Shown here one piece after another: positions 15,149 through 24,986 of a stretch of 34,204 nucleotides of DNA. The DNA comes from Bacteroidia bacterium. GTDB lineage: Bacteria; Bacteroidota; Bacteroidia; Bacteroidales; Prolixibacteraceae. The stretch is taken from positions 1-34,204 of the forward strand of contig JANYKW010000100.1 in assembly GCA_025358025.1 (NCBI GenBank), read 5' to 3'. Numbering within the stretch: the first letter of the stretch is position 1; every line of letters starts with the position of its first letter. Position numbers and translations under genes: made by a program. The notes below the pieces were generated by a model that worked only from the letters and a program-made list of their open reading frames with translations, searched no databases and was not told the DNA's origin.

Positions 15149-16664
15149 GTTTATACGCCAGAAAAAGAACAAAAGCGGTACTGTCAGCATTCAGATAATC
15201 GACAAAAGCAGAGGCAGTTATAAGGTATTGCAGACAATTGGAAGTAGTTCTGACCCAATTGAGTTGGATCGGTTAAGCTCTCTTGCCAAAACTGAACTTC
15301 TACATTTTGCCCCGCAACTTGAGATCAACTTCGATATTAACGAGGAAAATGAATTAATTGATCTTTTTTATAACTCAATCGACAAAATCCGGTTGGTTGG
15401 TCCGGAGCTCGTATTAGGCAAATTATTTGACGAAATTGGTTTTAACCTCATCAAAGACGAACTTTTCAGACATTTGGTTATCACCCGTTTGTGCTATCCT
15501 GTAAGCAAGTTAAAAACCACAGATTACCTTTTTAAATACAAGGGAATCAGTATTGAAGTTGACCGGATATACCGGTATTTGGACAAGCTTCATGATACAC
15601 AAAAGGAGAGAATCCAAGAGATCAGTTACTCCCATACCTTGAAAATCCTCGAAGGTGCAATTAGCGTTGTATTTTATGATGTAACGACCCTTTATTTTGA
15701 GATTGAGGATCCTGACGATTTAAGAATTCCGGGTTTTCCAAAAGACGGAAAGAATCAAAATCCGCAGATTCTATTAGGTCTTCTGGTTAGCAACGAAGGT
15801 TATCCATTAGCATACGAGATCTTTGAAGGCAATAAATTTGAAGGGCACACCATGCTTCCGGTTATTGAAGCCTTCAAATCGAAATACCGGTTGAAGGATC
15901 TGGTGGTGGTCGCTGATGCCGGATTGCTCTCGGATGCTAATATTTTGGCCCTGAAGGAAAAGAATTATCAATACATCCTGGGCGCAAGGCCAAAGAATGA
16001 AAAACGTTCGCTGCAATCTCAGATCTTGGCCATGAAATTAGAAAATGGCCAGAGTGAAGAGCTGGAAATTGATCCCGAAACGAGGTTAATAATAAGCTAT
16101 TCACAGGCAAGGGCAAAAAAGGATATATCCAATCGCCGAAGGGGTCTTGAAAAGCTAGAACGAGCTATCAGAACAGGCCGCCTTTCGAAGAAAAATATCA
16201 ACAACAGAGGATATAATAAATACTTGAAATTAGAAGGAAAAATCAACATTAGTATTGATTACGAAAAATTCAATAGCGACAGCAAGTGGGATGGCCTAAA
16301 AGGTTATCAAACTAATACGAAACTCAATAAGGATCAAATAATTGAACAATATGGCAACTTATGGAAAATCGAGAGGGCGTTTAGAATTTCAAAATCCGAT
16401 CTGCGAATTCGGCCTATTTTCCACCGGCTTAGAAATCGTATAGAAGCGCACATTTGTATAGCTTTCTGTGCCTATAAAATCTACAAAGAATTAGAGAGAA
16501 ATTTGAAATTGGCAAATGCGAAATGGTCGCCGGAAAAGGCTATAGATATCGCCAAAACTATATTCGAAATTTCTATGATCAGACCATATTCAAAAACTAT
16601 AGAATCGAGATTGCATTTGCCGAATGAGGAACAGGTCGAACTTCTGGAACTTTTCAAAAGTTAA
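15147..16664 (+). CDS. IS1634-family (IS4 superfamily) transposase
   Basis: A 505-residue DDE transposase that appears intact. The start ATG at 15147 (MFIRQKKNKSGTVSIQI) is the usual N-terminus of the family; an in-frame GTG at 15126 only adds seven residues. DDE-domain landmarks are VVFYDVTTLYFE (first Asp), LVVVADAGLLS (second Asp) and WKIERAFRISKSDLRIRPIFH...RIEAH (the IS4-type Glu region). Codon use looks like the surroundings. The gene is preceded by a start-masking hairpin. It sits between two damaged barrel genes and is likely the agent of that rearrangement. Confidence 0.9.
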   Translation: MFIRQKKNKSGTVSIQIIDKSRGSYKVLQTIGSSSDPIELDRLSSLAKTELLHFAPQLEINFDINEENELIDLFYNSIDKIRLVGPELVLGKLFDEIGFNLIKDELFRHLVITRLCYPVSKLKTTDYLFKYKGISIEVDRIYRYLDKLHDTQKERIQEISYSHTLKILEGAISVVFYDVTTLYFEIEDPDDLRIPGFPKDGKNQNPQILLGLLVSNEGYPLAYEIFEGNKFEGHTMLPVIEAFKSKYRLKDLVVVADAGLLSDANILALKEKNYQYILGARPKNEKRSLQSQILAMKLENGQSEELEIDPETRLIISYSQARAKKDISNRRRGLEKLERAIRTGRLSKKNINNRGYNKYLKLEGKINISIDYEKFNSDSKWDGLKGYQTNTKLNKDQIIEQYGNLWKIERAFRISKSDLRIRPIFHRLRNRIEAHICIAFCAYKIYKELERNLKLANAKWSPEKAIDIAKTIFEISMIRPYSKTIESRLHLPNEEQVELLELFKS

Positions 16665-16733
16665 GACTTCAAAATCCATTCTTACCCCTCTGAGAATCGC
16701 CTGGATGAAAAGTTGATCAAAACGCAATCCCAT

Positions 16734-17432
16734 TTAACCGATTCTCGCAGAGTTGAAGCGCTTTTGGGTGTCCCAACGCGGAAAACGGGAGAAATAGAAA
16801 ACATGCGATTCCAGTCCGCTATAGGGTTTATTTCCCTGACTGTCGGTATAACTTTGATTATGGAATTCGCTCAGGTAATATTTGAACTTCAAATTTAGTC
16901 CGTGCGGAAACTGAATGCCTGCAAGAAATCCATGCTGGAACATCTCCTGTCTCGGACTGAACCATCCTGTAATCTTGTCTACTTTATCGCCATTGTCAAA
17001 TGTTTTCTCTTTATACAGGAATGGTAATTCGACTTCATATCCTGCATAAAAAAAGACTTTATCAAGATTCCCTATTTTTATTCCAACCGGAACACCAAGA
17101 TTGTAAGATCTGAATTTCTTTTTAACGTAATAGTTTGATTCTGTACCTTGTCCGGTAACCATGTAATTATCATATATATAACCTACGTTCCTTAAGGCAA
17201 TTCCGGCAAACAAACCAGCTTTGGTACTCAAATCATGGTTGTACATGGACTGCAGATTAAGTACGGGAGCCCAGCGCATGAGGGAATTTGGAGTAGCAGC
17301 AGTCCTGCTGTCTTTGATACTGGCAAAAGAAAATATCATTTCCGCTCCGGAAGTGATATAACTTTTTGTTTGGCTATGGCCGGGAACAGCAAATAAAGTA
17401 CTGAAAATTAATAAGAAGAAAAAAAAATTCAT
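16734..17432 (-). CDS. Outer-membrane beta-barrel protein (porin-like)
   Basis: A 232-residue protein with a signal peptide (MNFFFFLLIFSTLFAVPGHSQ) followed by alternating amphipathic strands (SYITSGAEMIFSFASI, LGVPVGIKIG, VFFYAGYEVELPF, GFLAGIQFPHGLNLKFKYYLSEF). This is typical of small Bacteroidota outer-membrane barrels of unknown cargo. Such proteins normally end soon after a final strand like HVFYFS. Here a charged tail RFPRWDTQKRFNSARIG follows and includes sequence close to the IS element. The original 3' end may therefore have been replaced by IS-adjacent DNA. It lies 75 bases after another small barrel gene and is probably in the same transcript. Confidence 0.7.
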   Translation of the reverse strand: MNFFFFLLIFSTLFAVPGHSQTKSYITSGAEMIFSFASIKDSRTAATPNSLMRWAPVLNLQSMYNHDLSTKAGLFAGIALRNVGYIYDNYMVTGQGTESNYYVKKKFRSYNLGVPVGIKIGNLDKVFFYAGYEVELPFLYKEKTFDNGDKVDKITGWFSPRQEMFQHGFLAGIQFPHGLNLKFKYYLSEFHNQSYTDSQGNKPYSGLESHVFYFSRFPRWDTQKRFNSARIG

Positions 17433-17507
17433 GTGAAATAAATTAATGCATGAATAGTATATAAAATCAGCCCCCCAGGGAATGACAAGAGCATTCAGAG
17501 GTGATTC

Positions 17508-18146
17508 TTACCTCTTTGTTTTTGCCAAATCCAAACTTATAACGGCACCCACTCCAAACTGAAAAATAGCAATATAGGAGGGAACAGCATAGGCAACGCC
17601 CGTGCCCGGATATGCAGGGATATAATCGGCGCCAAAAGCGGAAACTACAGATTGAAAGAACGAATTTAAATTAATGGATATGGCAGATGATGTTTTAATC
17701 TTGACACCCAGTTTGCCTCCCCAGGCAAACCGCCAATTGGTATATTCTCTGGAAACGAGTCCAAGTCCGGCCTCTAAACCTGCATAAGGCAATACCTTTG
17801 AATCCGGATTCTTCCCAAAATAGTTGGTCCCACCCAAAAGAATATAATACAGTGATCCTTTGTCTGTATTACTGTATTTAACCGGTATTCCTGCATCCGA
17901 ATAGAGCGGAAAATGGGTAGACTACCTGAGGTATTTTAGTTCAATAGATTTATTCTTTACAGCGAAGACCTCCAAGCCCACTCCCCATTGAAATCCTGAT
18001 GGTATCTGAAAATAGCCATTGTCGATGTGAACCTTGTCAGGGAAATTATAACTTCCGTAGGCATTAATAAGTGCAGAACCCTCCTCTTGTGCTTTTAAAG
18101 CAAATGAAAAGGTTAAGATGGAGATAATCAAAAAGAGCTTTTTCAT
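17508..18146 (-). pseudogene. Outer-membrane barrel protein broken by an in-frame TAG
   Basis: From ATG 18146 the frame gives a signal peptide (MKKLFLIISILTFSFALKAQ) and barrel strands up to SIELKYLR. It then meets TAG (17924-17922), and continues in exactly the same frame with STHFPLYSDAGIPVKYS ... LGGTNYFGKNPDSK ... GAVISLDLAKTKR to the stop at 17508. The total is 212 residues with one stop at codon 75. Hence a single nonsense change (most simply CAG to TAG) splits an otherwise intact protein. A sequencing error or suppression is possible. A -7 box (TATTTTTG, 18247-18240) lies upstream. Cargo is unknown. Confidence 0.75.
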
Positions 18147-18239
18147 ATCGAGAATTAAAAATTAATAATTTACAAATAAGAGAAACGGAATACTCCGCAA
18201 GTCCCGGATTTTATAAGAAATATCAAGTAATGCTGACTG

Positions 18240-18247
18240 CAAAAATA
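18240..18247 (-). promoter_or_regulatory. -7 box upstream of the barrel genes
   Basis: TATTTTTG on the minus strand fits TAnnTTTG, 94 bases before the ATG at 18146. The -33 region only shows a TTTT run about 20 bases upstream. It is likely the promoter of the 18146-16734 pair. Confidence 0.4.
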
Positions 18248-18302
18248 AGATAGAAATTGTTAAAAACCCTACTGTTATTCAGTTTTTAGCATGCTTGCCT
18301 TC

Positions 18303-18345
18303 AAAAAAATATCGCCGCTAAAGCGTTAGGCATTAGTGGCGATAT
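18303..18345 (-). terminator. Intrinsic terminator of the susCD transcript
   Basis: ATATCGCCGCTAA (18309-18321) pairs with TTAGTGGCGATAT (18333-18345) over 13 positions with one G-T pair. On the minus strand it is followed at once by a run of seven T. It lies 25 bases past the susD-like stop. Confidence 0.85.
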
Positions 18346-18369
18346 CAATGATTTAATCAGGAAGCGATA

Positions 18370-20358
18370 TCAATAGTATCCCGGATTCTGAACTTCTGCT
18401 ACCGGAGGAGCCGGCAACAACCTGTCAACATAAGTATTTGGAATTGGCCTCAACTTATGGAAATCCTTCACATTGGGAGCTGCATCCGGATTGTAAAGTT
18501 TGGCACGTGCAACGAGGGTTCCGGTTCTTGCCAGATCTTCCCAGCGGTTCAACTCACCATACAATTCACGTCCCCGCTCTTCAAGCATCCAGTCTACAAA
18601 AGGAGATACATCAGAGAGTCCGGAAGGGAGTTTCGGGCTTTGTATCATTGCAGCCGTAACCAACATTTCAGTCTTCGTGTTAACAGTATTGTTGGTACCA
18701 CCGTCAATTCTGTAAACTTGCTGAGGTTTAGTCTCACCATCTGCATAGCCAGCACGCTTACGCACTTCGTTAATGTATTTCACTGCATTGGTATAATCTC
18801 CTTTACGGCCATATGCTTCTGCAGCGATCAGGTACGTGTCAGCCAGACGCATGCGGTGGAAATTTCTGGAACCTGCCTGGTAGTTTATGTCAGGACGTTG
18901 TGTATCCAGCCATTTCAGCATGGCAGGAAAATTGTTCGTATCATACATATCCTGAGGGATCAGCAAATAAGGTGCCTTGTAAATATCCAGCAACATCTTG
19001 CGGTAGTTGGCATCGTTCAGCAAAGCCTGCTTGGGAGAAATGGTTGAATAGGGTGAAAGCGCTCCGTAATTTTTGGAAGAAAAATAGATACATGTATCAC
19101 CGGCTTTCTGTTTGGGTGTACCAACCAGATTTGTTGGCGGACTGTAAATAATTTCGGTAGTAGCCGCATTGGTAGCAGGGTTGATGTAGTAGTAATTGGC
19201 AACCCATTTTGTAGAAGTGGCTGGATTGTTGCATATGAAAGTCCATTTAAAGGTCTTGTATATCCTTGAATCCGTGGTACGATCCCACAATGTTTGCGAA
19301 AACTGGGGATTGATGCGAATGCGTTTCCATGGCCGACCATTTGGCTGATCCCTGATCATGCCAGGTTTTACATCATATTGTGTAACCCAGTACAGGTGCA
19401 ACTGATTTCCTCCGTCTGAAGTAGAACTGCCGGCACCGCTGAAAATCGCATCCTTGGTATATTCAACATCCCAAATGATCTCTTTGGAAACTTTCTGGTT
19501 GTCCTGGTCAAAAACCATGGCAAAATTAGCCTCCAGGGCATATTTCCCTGAATTGATAACTGCTTCAGCATAGAAGGCAGCACTGTCAAGGTCGCTTGCT
19601 TTTCCACCACGGTTGGCAATATCGTAGCTGCCGCGTGTCAGGTATACTTTGGCTAACAAATGCCCGGTCGACCATTTTGTTGCACGTCCCCTGTCGGTTT
19701 GTTGCCCAACATCAGGAAGAACGTCGTACGCAGCCTTAAGATCACTGATAATCTGCTTGTAAACATCAGCTACAGATGAACGCTTGAAATCAGTAACTAC
19801 CTGGGTGACATTACCTTGTGTAACCAATGGAAGTCCACCGAAATGCTGTACCAGGTCAAAATAGTAGAATGCACGCATAAACTTAACCTCCGCAGCCCTT
19901 TGAGCCTTCTGGACATCTGTCATATCCGTTACATTGGGAAGGTACATCAATACCGTATTGGCACGGGTAATTCCCTTGTAATTGTTGTTCCAGAATTTGT
20001 TGAGGACATCATGATTCGGGTTCATGGAAGTCATGTACTTGTTGAACGCGTCCTTGTTGCCTCCGTCAGTCCCTTCCCAGGTCATGTCGGTGCCATACTC
20101 TGTCAGGCAGTAATAGGCTTCCATGTTTCCGGCTGCTGTTGAGCCATAGGCACCAGTTTGATTGTTTGCTTGATTCCAGGCACCTGTGTACCACCTCATT
20201 GCCTGATATACGCCAGTTACGGCTGATTCCATTCCAACTTTTGTGTTGAAATAATCGTATCCCACATCGGTATACCGCTCCTCTTTCAGATAATTATCGC
20301 AAGCGAAAACCGATAAGATTACCAGAACTGTAAAAATATATTTTGCTATTTTTTTCAT
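18370..20358 (-). CDS. susD: SusD/RagB-family outer-membrane glycan-binding lipoprotein
   Basis: A 662-residue SusD-like lipoprotein. Its signal peptide ends in the lipobox VFAC followed by DNYLKEERY. The N-terminal TPR scaffold is clear: SAVTGVYQAMRW, NTVLMYLPNV, AEVKFMRAFYYFDLVQHFGGLPL, SVADVYKQIISDLKAAYDVLP. The C-terminal segment (RLADTYLIAAEAYGRKGDYTNAVKYINEVRKRAGY ... DWMLEERGRELYGELNRWEDLARTGTL) is the family hallmark. It caps the SusC-like channel and holds the substrate. It lies 44 bases after susC and before a strong terminator. Substrate cannot be read from sequence; the GH92/GH125 genes 9 kb away make mannosides one candidate. Confidence 0.95.
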   Translation of the reverse strand: MKKIAKYIFTVLVILSVFACDNYLKEERYTDVGYDYFNTKVGMESAVTGVYQAMRWYTGAWNQANNQTGAYGSTAAGNMEAYYCLTEYGTDMTWEGTDGGNKDAFNKYMTSMNPNHDVLNKFWNNNYKGITRANTVLMYLPNVTDMTDVQKAQRAAEVKFMRAFYYFDLVQHFGGLPLVTQGNVTQVVTDFKRSSVADVYKQIISDLKAAYDVLPDVGQQTDRGRATKWSTGHLLAKVYLTRGSYDIANRGGKASDLDSAAFYAEAVINSGKYALEANFAMVFDQDNQKVSKEIIWDVEYTKDAIFSGAGSSTSDGGNQLHLYWVTQYDVKPGMIRDQPNGRPWKRIRINPQFSQTLWDRTTDSRIYKTFKWTFICNNPATSTKWVANYYYINPATNAATTEIIYSPPTNLVGTPKQKAGDTCIYFSSKNYGALSPYSTISPKQALLNDANYRKMLLDIYKAPYLLIPQDMYDTNNFPAMLKWLDTQRPDINYQAGSRNFHRMRLADTYLIAAEAYGRKGDYTNAVKYINEVRKRAGYADGETKPQQVYRIDGGTNNTVNTKTEMLVTAAMIQSPKLPSGLSDVSPFVDWMLEERGRELYGELNRWEDLARTGTLVARAKLYNPDAAPNVKDFHKLRPIPNTYVDRLLPAPPVAEVQNPGYY

Positions 20359-20402
20359 ATCCTTATTAATTAACGTTGTAATGCTTCTTGAATGACAATG
20401 TT

Positions 20403-23400
20403 TTATAAGCTCATGTTGACGCCAAACATGATAGTCCGTGGCATCGGAACATTGAAGTTCTCACCGCTTTCAGGGTCCGTACCCGGATACTTGGTAAAGC
20501 AGTATGCATTCTGAACCGTCATATAAAACCTGAGTCTGGTAATTCCTGCCTTGCTGACAATGTTTTTGGGAATGTTATAGCCCATAGTAATGGTGCTCAA
20601 ACGAAGGAAGGAGGCATCAAAATAGTTTAAGGAACTTCTGTAAGCGGGGTTTTCAACACCATTGTTGGGTCTTGGCGCCTCGTTGCTACCATTACTGGCA
20701 ATTGCCTTACCGGCTGCATCATATTCAGTTACAGCCCAATAATTGACTTTCAAACTGTTGTAGCGGCCATTAAAACTCATACCCCTGTCAAATCTCAACA
20801 TATTTCCATAGGAAGCATTCATAAAGAAATTAAAGTCGAAATCCTTGTAGGTGAAATAGTTGGTCATACTGGCAGTCCATTTCGGACGGGGAGTGCCAAT
20901 AACCATCATGTCAGCGGCTGTAATTTTACCGTCCGGAACGACATCAGCAATATGAATCGTGCCCGGAACAAAAGATGATCCGAATTTTGCTGCATCTGCT
21001 TCCTGTCCCAGTTGCCATATTCCTGCCTCTTTATAGTCATAATAGACAGAAAGTGGTTGCCCGATAAACCATTGATTACCGGTATCATCTTTTTTACCTC
21101 CGTATAATTCAGTGATTTCCTCCTTGTTCTTGGCGAAAATGACCTCGGTATTCCAATTAAAATCTTTCTTTACGACATTCTGTGTATTGAGGGTAAGCTC
21201 AACCCCTTTGTTCCTGGTTTTACCAACATTGTAAACCACGCTATTGAAACCTGAAACTTGCGGCAGCTGCCTGTCCATCAACAAATTAGATGTATTTTGA
21301 AGATAAAAGTCAAGGACACCGTTGATTCGTCCTTTCAGGAATCCAAAATCGATACCTGTGTTATATTGCTGGGTCTCCTCCCAGGAGAGATCCGGATTGG
21401 GCATCTCATTCTGGTAAAAAGCCATCACGTTGTTGGAGCCAAAGTTGTAACGTGCAAACCCCAGATTACCTGCTGTCTTGTAAGGATCAATTGCCGAGTT
21501 ACCTGTTAAACCGTAACCTACACGCAGTTTCAGATTACTCAGGGCACTGGCACCACTCATGAAATCCTCCTTGTCAATACGCCATGCAAGGGCTGCTGAT
21601 GGGAACAATACCCATTTATTTCCCTCTGCAAGACGTGAAGAACCGTCGTAACGAGCGGAGGCAGTTAACAGGTATTTTTCTTTGTAGCTGTAGTTGATAC
21701 GGCCCATAAACGACGCCAGCTGCCATTTGGTGTAATTACTGGAAACAGCTGCCGGTGAGGGTGAACTGCCCACATTGTACCACAACTGGGTTTCGTAAGG
21801 AAGGTCCGTTACACCGATACGGGATGATTCAAAGGTTTCCTGCTGAATAGATTGAAGAAGGGTTGCACCAAAAGAGTGATCCTTGATGAGCTTGTTCCAG
21901 TACAAAAGGTTTTCCCAGGTAAACATCATCCGCTGGTCGCCTCCGTTTTCAGCACGTGCCTTACCACCTTGCCTGTCAGAACTGAGCGATGCATAAAAGC
22001 GCTGATCTGTATAAGGGCCGTAGTCCACTCCGAAGTTCGAACGGAACTTGATGTCATATGGCAATTTTATCTCTGCGTAATAACTGCCAAGAAATCGATT
22101 CTTCCTTAGGAGTACGGTAGCTTGTGTCTGGTTAAGTACAGGATTCCACAACTGGGGATCATTACCCGGACGGTTGAACAGGACTCCTGTATCGACATTC
22201 CGGACATTGGCCAACGGTGAAAGACTTGTTATTCCATTGTAGCCATTTCCGCTATCGTTGCGGTCGAAATGGGAAAACTGGGTTTGGCCTCCAATTTTTA
22301 CATAATCAGAAAGGTCCCAGTCAAAATTGACACGTACCGAATAGCGTGTATAATCCTGTCCGATGACGATCCCTTTTTCATTGAAATAGGTCGCGGAAGC
22401 AAGAATTTTAAGCTTGTCTGTACCACCCCTGACACTTACCTCATGGTTTGTGACAGCACCCTGGCGCATGACTTCACCCAACCAATCGGTTGAAGGTAAC
22501 CTGTCGCCATGCCAGGAACCGTCCGGATCGTAGGCATTCTGAATCTTAAAGCCAATACCTTTCAGGTCATTCTCCTGCCCCACCGGCAACATTTTCGTGT
22601 CCATGGCATAAGTTGGTTTATTTACCGGATAAACACCTGTTGTCCGGTAAGCTTCGCGCAAGAACTCCACCCACTGCGGTCCGTTAAACAGATCAAGTTT
22701 TTTTGCCTGGTTCTCGACGCCATAATAGCCATTGTAATCTACAACCGCCTTACCTGCTTTCCCCTTTTTCGTGGTAATCAAGATAACACCATTTGCACCT
22801 CTGGAACCATAAATCGCAGTAGCTGACGCATCTTTCAAAATATCGATGGTCTCAATATCCGACTGACTGATTTCGCTCAATCCAACAACCAATGGGATTC
22901 CATCCACTACATAAAGTGGATCATTGGTTGCTTTCAAGGAACGGTTTCCACGAATCATTACTCTTGCATCTACTCCGGGAGTTGCGTTGGCCTGCTGAAC
23001 GACTACCCCGGCAGCTTTTCCCTGCAATGCCTGAGCAGTACTAAAAGTAGCCCTTTCCATTAACTTTGAACTACCGACAGATGATACAGATCCTGTTAAA
23101 TCTTTTTTACGGACAGTACCATAACCAATGGCAACTACTTCGTTCAATCCAATGGATTCCTGGGCAAAAGTCACATTGACAGTAGTTTTGGTTCCGATGG
23201 CAACCTCCTGGGTTAACATTCCAACAAAAGAAAATACCAGAACCTTACTATTCTCCGGGACAGATAAAGAATACTCTCCATTGATGTTTGTCACGGTTCC
23301 GATCGTGGTACCATTGACAACTACGGAGGCACCAGGAACTGTTTGGCCGGAATCATCGGTAACTTTACCAGTAATTTGTTTGGTTTTTTGCTGCCCGGCA

Positions 23401-23543
23401 GTCAGTGGAGACGTTTCAACTCCATAGACACTTACAAATCCGGTCAGGCAAAATAGAAAGATGGTTAATTTAGTTACTTGAAAAATCCTTTTCAGCAAAG
23501 GATTTTGCGAAATGAGGTGAAAATTTTTTAGCTTTTTTTTCAT
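20403..23543 (-). CDS. susC: SusC/RagA-family TonB-dependent outer-membrane transporter
   Basis: A 1046-residue TonB-dependent transporter. After the signal region (hydrophobic segment about 25-42) comes the carboxypeptidase-regulatory-like domain ([20 protein letters not shown] to about residue 130). The plug follows, with the family signature [30 protein letters not shown] and [29 protein letters not shown] in the form [12 protein letters not shown] 22-strand barrel then runs to the C-terminus MFGVNMSL. There is no extra N-terminal STN signalling domain, so it is not tied to an ECF sigma/anti-sigma pair. It imports oligosaccharides together with the SusD partner downstream. The promoter should lie in 23544-24188. 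Confidence 0.96.
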   Translation of the reverse strand: [1046 protein letters not shown]

Positions 23544-24188
23544 AGTCTAATTTTGTTTGGCAGCATGCAATATCATTTGGGAATGTACAATATCAATTAG
23601 CTGCAATGATTTAACAATTTAACACTCACTTTTACAGCTGAAGCATCTTAGCAACAGAGACTGTACAAATAATTTGGATTAGTTTATTTCATCGGCAAAT
23701 CCGGTATGTAAAATATTAATTAAAATGGAACGATAAGAACCTTTTCCTGAGGTTATTGCATATTACACAACCATGCGTCGCACTGTATCCAGTTATTAAA
23801 TAGCATACAGCAAAGAATGTTTTCGATGGAAACTGTATATTTTGGACTACATTAATATTCTCATTCTATTCACAAAAGTTAACCTGATTTCGCAGTGTAA
23901 ACTTATAAAAGTATTTTATACTTATATCAATGATATTAATAAAATTTCAATTCCTGCTGCATAACATAATTTAACCACTTTATAATGTTTATTAACTCAC
24001 TTAACAATAAATTACTAATTTTATCCAGTATTATGCTCATAGAAATAGACATTCGCCAATCAACGATCAACTCCATGAAAGAGTCCAAAATGAAAATCAA
24101 ATTACTATCAAATGAATAAATTAATACTCCCCGCCTAAATCTCATCTTTTACAGTCAATACATTATATTAACCAATTTAATTTAACAC
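23544..24188. other. Long divergent intergenic region between susC and the NIPSNAP gene
   Basis: About 645 AT-rich bases hold no supported gene (the 69-residue minus frame at 23936-24145 lacks features). It must carry promoters for both susC (minus) and the NIPSNAP gene (plus). No perfect TAnnTTTG box was found; weak candidates are the minus-strand TTATTTGTAC near 23667-23676 and the plus-strand TAATTTTA near 24016. Confidence 0.4.
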
Positions 24189-24986
24189 ATGAAACAAGTA
24201 CACAAGATCACCATTTTACAATTGATCCTCCTTGCATTTTTTGTTGCCGTATTTTCAAATTCCGGGATGGCAAAGTCCAGTGATTATTACCAGATTCAGG
24301 TTTTCAGGTTAACAGGAAAAGCCCAGGAAGAAAAAGTAGATAATTTTCTAAAAAACGCTTATCTGCCTGCTCTGCACAGGGTCGGAATAAAAAAGGCCGG
24401 CGTCTTTAAACCGATTGAGAGTGATACTGCACGTGCGGGTAAATACGTTTTTGTATGGATTCCGCTTACTTCTCCTGATCATTTTGTTAAAATTCTGGAT
24501 GCCCTTGAGAAAGATGCAGTCTATCAGAAAGATGGAATTGATTTTTTGGGAGCACCATTCGACCAGGTTCCATTTGCCAGGAAAGAATCGATCCTCCTGA
24601 AAGCCTTCACAGAACATCCGGCCTATGCTATCCCCTCCTTTCCTACGCTTCCTTCCCAAAGGATTTACGAACTGAGAAGTTATGAAGGTCCAACAGAAAA
24701 CCTCTACCGTAAAAAAGTTGAAATGTTCAACAAAGGCGGTGAGGTAGCATTGTTCAAAAGTCTTGATTTTAATGCCCTCTTCTATGCAGAAGTAATTTCC
24801 GGAAGTACCATGCCCAATCTGATGTACATGACCACTTTTGCAGATATGGCTGCCCATGATGCACACTGGAATGCCTTCAAAAACAGCCCTGAGTGGAAAA
24901 AACTCTCTGCTTTGCCTGAATATAAAAACACTGTATCAAAAAATGTAACGATTTTGCTTCATCCAACTGATTATTCAGACTTTTAA
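24189..24986 (+). CDS. Secreted NIPSNAP-family protein
   Basis: A 265-residue protein with an N-terminal signal segment (hydrophobic residues 8-28, ending SGMAKSS). Two ferredoxin-fold NIPSNAP units are visible: YYQIQVFRLTGKAQEEKVDNFL near residue 33, and SQRIYELRSYEGPTENLYRKK followed by FNKGGEVALFKSLDFNALFYAEVISG and PNLMYMTTFADMAAHDAHWNAF. The biochemical role of NIPSNAP proteins in bacteria is unclear; they often appear beside sugar-catabolism genes in Bacteroidota. It faces away from susC and converges with the DUF1080 gene, with which it shares a terminator. Confidence 0.85.
   Translation: MKQVHKITILQLILLAFFVAVFSNSGMAKSSDYYQIQVFRLTGKAQEEKVDNFLKNAYLPALHRVGIKKAGVFKPIESDTARAGKYVFVWIPLTSPDHFVKILDALEKDAVYQKDGIDFLGAPFDQVPFARKESILLKAFTEHPAYAIPSFPTLPSQRIYELRSYEGPTENLYRKKVEMFNKGGEVALFKSLDFNALFYAEVISGSTMPNLMYMTTFADMAAHDAHWNAFKNSPEWKKLSALPEYKNTVSKNVTILLHPTDYSDF

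Larger units (their letters stand above)
15080..16733 (+). mobile_element. IS1634-type insertion sequence (ends approximate)
   Basis: The element contains one intact transposase gene. The left end must lie between 15070 (barrel-gene coding) and 15118, and the right end between 16665 and about 16795. No matching terminal inverted repeats or target duplication could be identified by eye. An imperfect inverted repeat (CTCTGAGAATCG at 16688-16699 with CGATTCTCGCAGAG at 16739-16752) lies near the right end. Both flanking outer-membrane genes are damaged or odd at the junctions. Confidence 0.6.

Noticed and set aside
15120-16776. TTTTGGGTGTCCC as a 13-bp target-site duplication of the insertion sequence
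   Set aside because: The left copy is only 15 bases from the transposase start and is part of the start-codon hairpin, and no inverted repeats lie just inside the two copies.
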